NCBI RefSeq assembly: GCF_000224145.3
Contig: NW_004190420.2
Span: 706,106-770,105, forward strand
Reading direction: 5' to 3'
Length of the DNA: 64,000 bases
Origin: Ciona intestinalis
Lineage: Eukaryota > Chordata > Ascidiacea > Phlebobranchia > Cionidae
Shown here: piece by piece, positions 60,701-64,000 of the stretch
How positions within the stretch are numbered: the first letter of the stretch is position 1
How the letters are laid out: each line of letters begins with the position of its first letter
Notes under the pieces: generated by a model
The model's database searches: none
Told to the model about the DNA's origin: nothing
Seen by the model: the letters and a program-made list of their open reading frames with translations, nothing else
Position numbers and translations under genes: made by a program

Positions 60701-63038
60701 CCCCTACCATAGGTTCACAGTTTCATGATAAAGTATTTAAATAAAACCCACGTTTCCTCCAGGAGTCCTCGTCTTCCTCCTGATCTTCTCATCTGCATCA
60801 ATGAGTTTCGTTTCGAGCTCGCAGATTGGGAGTTTGAGTCCCGTCTCCACGACAACCATGAACTGATGATGGATGAATGGGTGGAGAGTGAGAAGAGAAG
60901 AAGAGTACTCGATCAGAAGATGGCTGAGATCCGGAAGCAGAGAGGAGAAATGCTTCCAGCTAAGAAGGTTTGTTTTTTTTACAATGTTTAAATAATTTTA
61001 ACCCAGAGTTTGAAAAGCTGATATGATTACACAACATGAATAGTTTTATATTAGTAATCAATTTTTGTAGTTTTGTAAATTTTTAAGGTCTTATTGACAA
61101 TATTTTTGGCAATAATTTACAAAACAAAAGTTTTTTTCAAATTGTGTTTACCCTGCTCATGTAAGGTTGAGGATCTCTACTGCCGCTTAGAGGAAGAAAA
61201 TACAAAAATTTACCTGAGTCGTTGCCGAGAAATGTATCAGGGAAAACCCCCAACTTTACACACTATGCCGATCCATATCGGTGCTAACCCAGAAACCCCG
61301 GTTATAAATCTGAATGGGCCGACTCCCTTGTCATTTATGTGGCAACTGTCAGATTTTAGTGCAACAGGTTCGAATAATGTCATGTAATTGCTGCACCTTG
61401 AAGGACTACTAACCCCAAACGCCTTGCCACGATACAGACTACTTAGATTATTACTTTTATAATTTTGCTACAGAATGATTTAATTTTAGCAATTTTTTGA
61501 TGAGATTTTACTAGCAGCATGGAGCTCTATTTTATTTAAAATTCCAAAACTAACTACGTTACATAATACATATATATTGTTCGATATGAATATATGTATG
61601 TTATGTTAATTTTATTACAAAGTGCAACATAAAACCAGTTTTTAACAATAACAGCACCTATTTCTCAATTTGTGGGCAGTAACCTAAAAGTAAGAAATAT
61701 TGGGAAACACTGTCTTAGAGTCACATTACGTGTACATGTCGCACACACATGCCTGTCCAGTACAAAACACTAAACTAACTCAATTATTTTTACTTTGTTT
61801 GCATGCATGGATACTGACCAGGTGGAGGAATTGTATTGCCAATTATCCAAAGCCAGCATTAATATTTATCTCAATCGGTCACGAAAACTTTACACTAACC
61901 CTGTACAAGTTAACCTACTCACATGGACTGTGTCTAACTTTCAACTATCAGGTTTGTAAACTTCCTTTTTTTTAAAAAAAAACTAGCGTTGCTCTTTAAA
62001 AAGTTTAATTTATTTTTTTGAGTAACAGTCTGACTAACTTTTTTATACATTGTAACATATGCAAAAATTTACCGTTTAAGGTTTTTAATAAATATTTATA
62101 GCAACTGTTTGTGAGCAGGAGGTTGATTCACAGCTACAGCAGAATAATATATATTTGGTAAAATAAATTGATGTAGTAAATCATGTAATTGTATACCACA
62201 AAATGATCCCATGTCTATACCATACATTATTAAGAAAAAAACAAAAATAGCATTATTTATAGTACATCTGCAAACAAGAAAAATCTCATGCATCCTGTTC
62301 ATAATATAACATTTATAAACCTTATCTACATGGCTGATGCTGTCACATTATTTCAAAATACATTTGCACTTTGCAATTCTGATGTAAATCCATCTTACAA
62401 TTTTATAATATAGTAAATAGTTTCATAACAATCCATTCTAACTGTTGGAATAACAACAGTTAATATCTGTACCCTATATTTCAGTTTTAGCCGATGAATC
62501 CATGCATGGGATGGAAAATGCAATGCGTACAATAAGAACTATTGACCATGTTTCACCATTTCCATTCTCTAATGATGCAGGTACTGTTTACCTTGCCTAT
62601 TGTATTAGATTTAACTAAACGAAAGAAATTTGTTATTTGTTTTGCACACCTTTCTTATTCTTTAATATCAGTTTGATTATAACTTGCATTTTCTGTTTTG
62701 TCAAAACATATTCTGCTAAATGTCATATTTTAAATGTTAGTAGTTACTGCATGTGTCTGTTGAAATAAAACAATAGTCTGCCATTAAAGGTATTACTAGT
62801 ATTTTCTCTAAATAAATCTTTAAAAATGATGTGCTTGAATTGTATTAATATTCGTAATCTTCAGACTCTGAGCCGGAGTTTGTAACTTTATGGTGCCGAT
62901 GTATCTCGCTACGAGCAGCCAACCACCAGGTACGACTCCGAAATTATCCTCAGTGTTTGATGGACTACTCTGACTGGAAAATTTATGGAAAGTTTTGTGG
63001 AGCTGAGCAAAAGGGGCCACCAGCCTCACAAAGAACAG
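51701..63038 (+). CDS. BLTP2: BLTP2/KIAA0100 bridge-like lipid transfer protein (N-terminal part)
   Basis: Twenty-three exon positions in phase, about 1,290 codons: 51701-51780, 52162-52285, 52459-52508, 52839-53013, 53204-53407, 53649-53874, 54272-54502, 54747-54907, 55593-55690, 55859-55941, 56164-56344, 56555-56654, 56831-56910, 57151-57409, 57594-57785, 58090-58356, 58704-59158, 59495-59629, 60107-60277, 60763-60967, then 61166-61367 OR 61822-61951, 62485-62580 and 62865-63038. It opens with an N-terminal membrane anchor (AYVVFSIFTLWLI). Best family matches are VWSFKIGSWVCHFPYKYDF, RLPPDLLICINEF, LHDNHELMMDEW, KQRGEMLPAKK, VLADESMHG and LWCRCISLRAAN. The family (yeast Fmp27, fly Hobbit) forms a long hydrophobic groove at ER-plasma membrane contacts. 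Human BLTP2 has about 2,235 residues, so the rest lies right of the window. Two versions of exon 21 are present. Confidence 0.93.
52313..52393. mobile_element. foldback element, GTCCCTTTAATT family, copy 2 (BLTP2 intron 2)
   Basis: Reads GGGGACCCTTCAATTTGTGC ... AGCACCAATTAAAGGGACC with CCACTATGTCTGCCATG inside, as in the copy at 47998. A TAAAATA direct repeat flanks it. Confidence 0.75.
55180..55400. repeat. tRNA-like repeat (BLTP2 intron 8)
   Basis: On the minus strand it contains GAGTTCGCCCCTCG, a box B-like motif. Its right part (TTGACCGTTGTATTAAACC, ACGTGCTTACTCATTA) matches 36598-36665 next to the second assembly gap. Boundaries uncertain. Confidence 0.35.
61166..61367 (+). CDS. BLTP2: BLTP2 alternative exon 21a (202 nt)
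   Basis: Acceptor GTAAG before VEDLYCRLEEENTKIYLSRC. The exon continues to FMWQLSDFSAT and a donor ACAG|GTTCGA. Phase 0 in, phase 1 out. It aligns with human [20 protein letters not shown] but carries about 24 extra residues (PPTLHTMPIHIGANPETPV and more) not in the human exon. Confidence 0.8.
61822..61951 (+). CDS. BLTP2: BLTP2 alternative exon 21b (130 nt)
   Basis: Acceptor TGACCAG before VEELYCQLSKASINIYLNRS, then RKLYTNPVQVNLLTWTVSNF and QLS, donor CAG|GTTTGT. It has the same phases as 21a and the length of the human exon ([36 protein letters not shown]). Because each exon is 1 mod 3, joining both would shift the frame. Confidence 0.8.
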
Positions 63039-64000
63039 GTTTATTTTATAATTTAACTTTTTTATGATACAAGCTAAGGCTGTGAATTTTCCCATTTTTT
63101 GTTTAACCTTTGACCGTTCAATTTAATCGGTTAACCGATACAAGTGTAATCCTACTAAAAGTGTCTTGTTTATCGCTTTTCTCTTCTCGAATTTAAAGGC
63201 AACTTTACAATGTACGTATGGCGGTATGGACTAGGCTCGCAATACACGCGCAAACCTTCTCAACGTCAAAGTAATGCTTCCTTATTCGTATTCAAACCTG
63301 TCTTAAGCACCTGTCGGCTAAATAATTAAAAGGCTAAATAATCAACATGCGAATTGCAATTATGACGCTAATAATCAACGAGTGAATCGCTATTATGACG
63401 CAAATAATCAGCGTGTGAATTGCTATTATGTCGTAATCAATTGCCAGGTCAAACAATCGCTATTATGATGCAATAAATTCTCGGTGAATGCCTGCTTTTT
63501 CGTAATGAACATGCTGCTTGGCTGAGGAAAACATTTAAGTTGTGTATTACACCAATATAATGTTGCAAAACTTGTTACCCTGCGGTATTACAAATCAAGA
63601 TTAACGACGTAATCGCAGTTGTAGGGCACAATCAAAGAAAAAGTGTCGCTGCGCACCCTGTCTTATTGGAAAGAAACAATTAACAAACGGGAACACGTGC
63701 CTTTCGTGTAAATAAGACAGTTATTGATATATGTGTATGCCCTATGACGTCATAGGTTCGGTTAATGACTTGAACTTTCTGTTAGCGGTTAACTTGTTGT
63801 TTTCCTTTCTGACTAAAAAGCTCTCTCTTGTTGTTTTCTACCTGACCAAAAAGCTACCAGTTATTTATATATATATATATATTTACCCTCAAAATTCTGG
63901 GTCTTTCAAGTGCTACACCCATTATTTTTTTCTGTTGGGATTAGGTTTTACAGTGAGTTTTAAACTTAAGAATTATGCTACAAACTACTAAAACCCCAAC
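63039..64000. other. right edge: BLTP2 intron with hAT-related repeat
   Basis: No further BLTP2 exon seen. Bases 63320-63560 repeat CGCTATTATGACGCAAATAA-type units and TGCTATTATGTCGTAAT, matching the inside of the hAT element at 15796-16414. A palindromic CRE-like CTATGACGTCATAG lies near 63740, and an (AT)n run near 63868. Confidence 0.55.

Overview
The window looks like a tunicate nuclear genome, most likely Ciona. It is AT-rich, its chordate-type genes have many small exons with GT..AG introns, and it is dense in short inverted-repeat (MITE-like) elements and tRNA-derived SINEs. Species and chromosome cannot be read from the sequence itself. Two runs of exactly 50 N (8542-8591, 36548-36597) show that this is a draft assembly. 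All exon models were built by hand from open frames, splice consensus, phase continuity and remembered family sequences.

Left part (1-20.7 kb): the last exon of an unknown + strand gene (1478-1741); a 531-residue Ser-rich single-pass membrane protein on the minus strand (2661-4388); MDH1B, a divergent malate dehydrogenase-like protein (6537-11837, with one apparent extra base); an 85-residue secreted peptide with an RQKR cleavage site and six cysteines (13935-14364); and a Pro/Gln/Tyr-rich protein (15239-20710) whose first intron holds a 619-bp hAT-type element with an exact 8-bp target duplication.

Middle (22-36 kb): two tandem eight-exon genes for DXD-type Golgi glycosyltransferases (22115-24629 and 25269-27527, minus strand). 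A 7-kb repeat-rich desert follows, with many MITEs and five almost perfectly palindromic miniature insertions carrying exact 7-bp or 8-bp target duplications. It ends at a secreted protein built of 11 KADGYYD repeats (34768-35178).

Right part (37.7-64 kb): a P-loop sulfotransferase-like protein with a C-terminal membrane anchor (minus), TPRA1/GPR175-like seven-transmembrane protein (minus, one apparent extra base), XXYLT1 xylosyltransferase (plus), PIN4 parvulin (minus), an intronless M17 aminopeptidase-like gene (plus), and the first 23 coding exon positions of BLTP2/KIAA0100 (plus, running off the right edge). BLTP2 carries two tandem versions of one exon whose phases make them mutually exclusive. 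The genes are mostly unrelated neighbours. Two pairs are divergent with short shared upstream regions (TPRA1/XXYLT1 and PIN4/M17).

The most unusual items are the BLTP2 exon pair, the two families of palindromic mini-insertions, the six-cysteine peptide and the Tyr-rich repeat protein.
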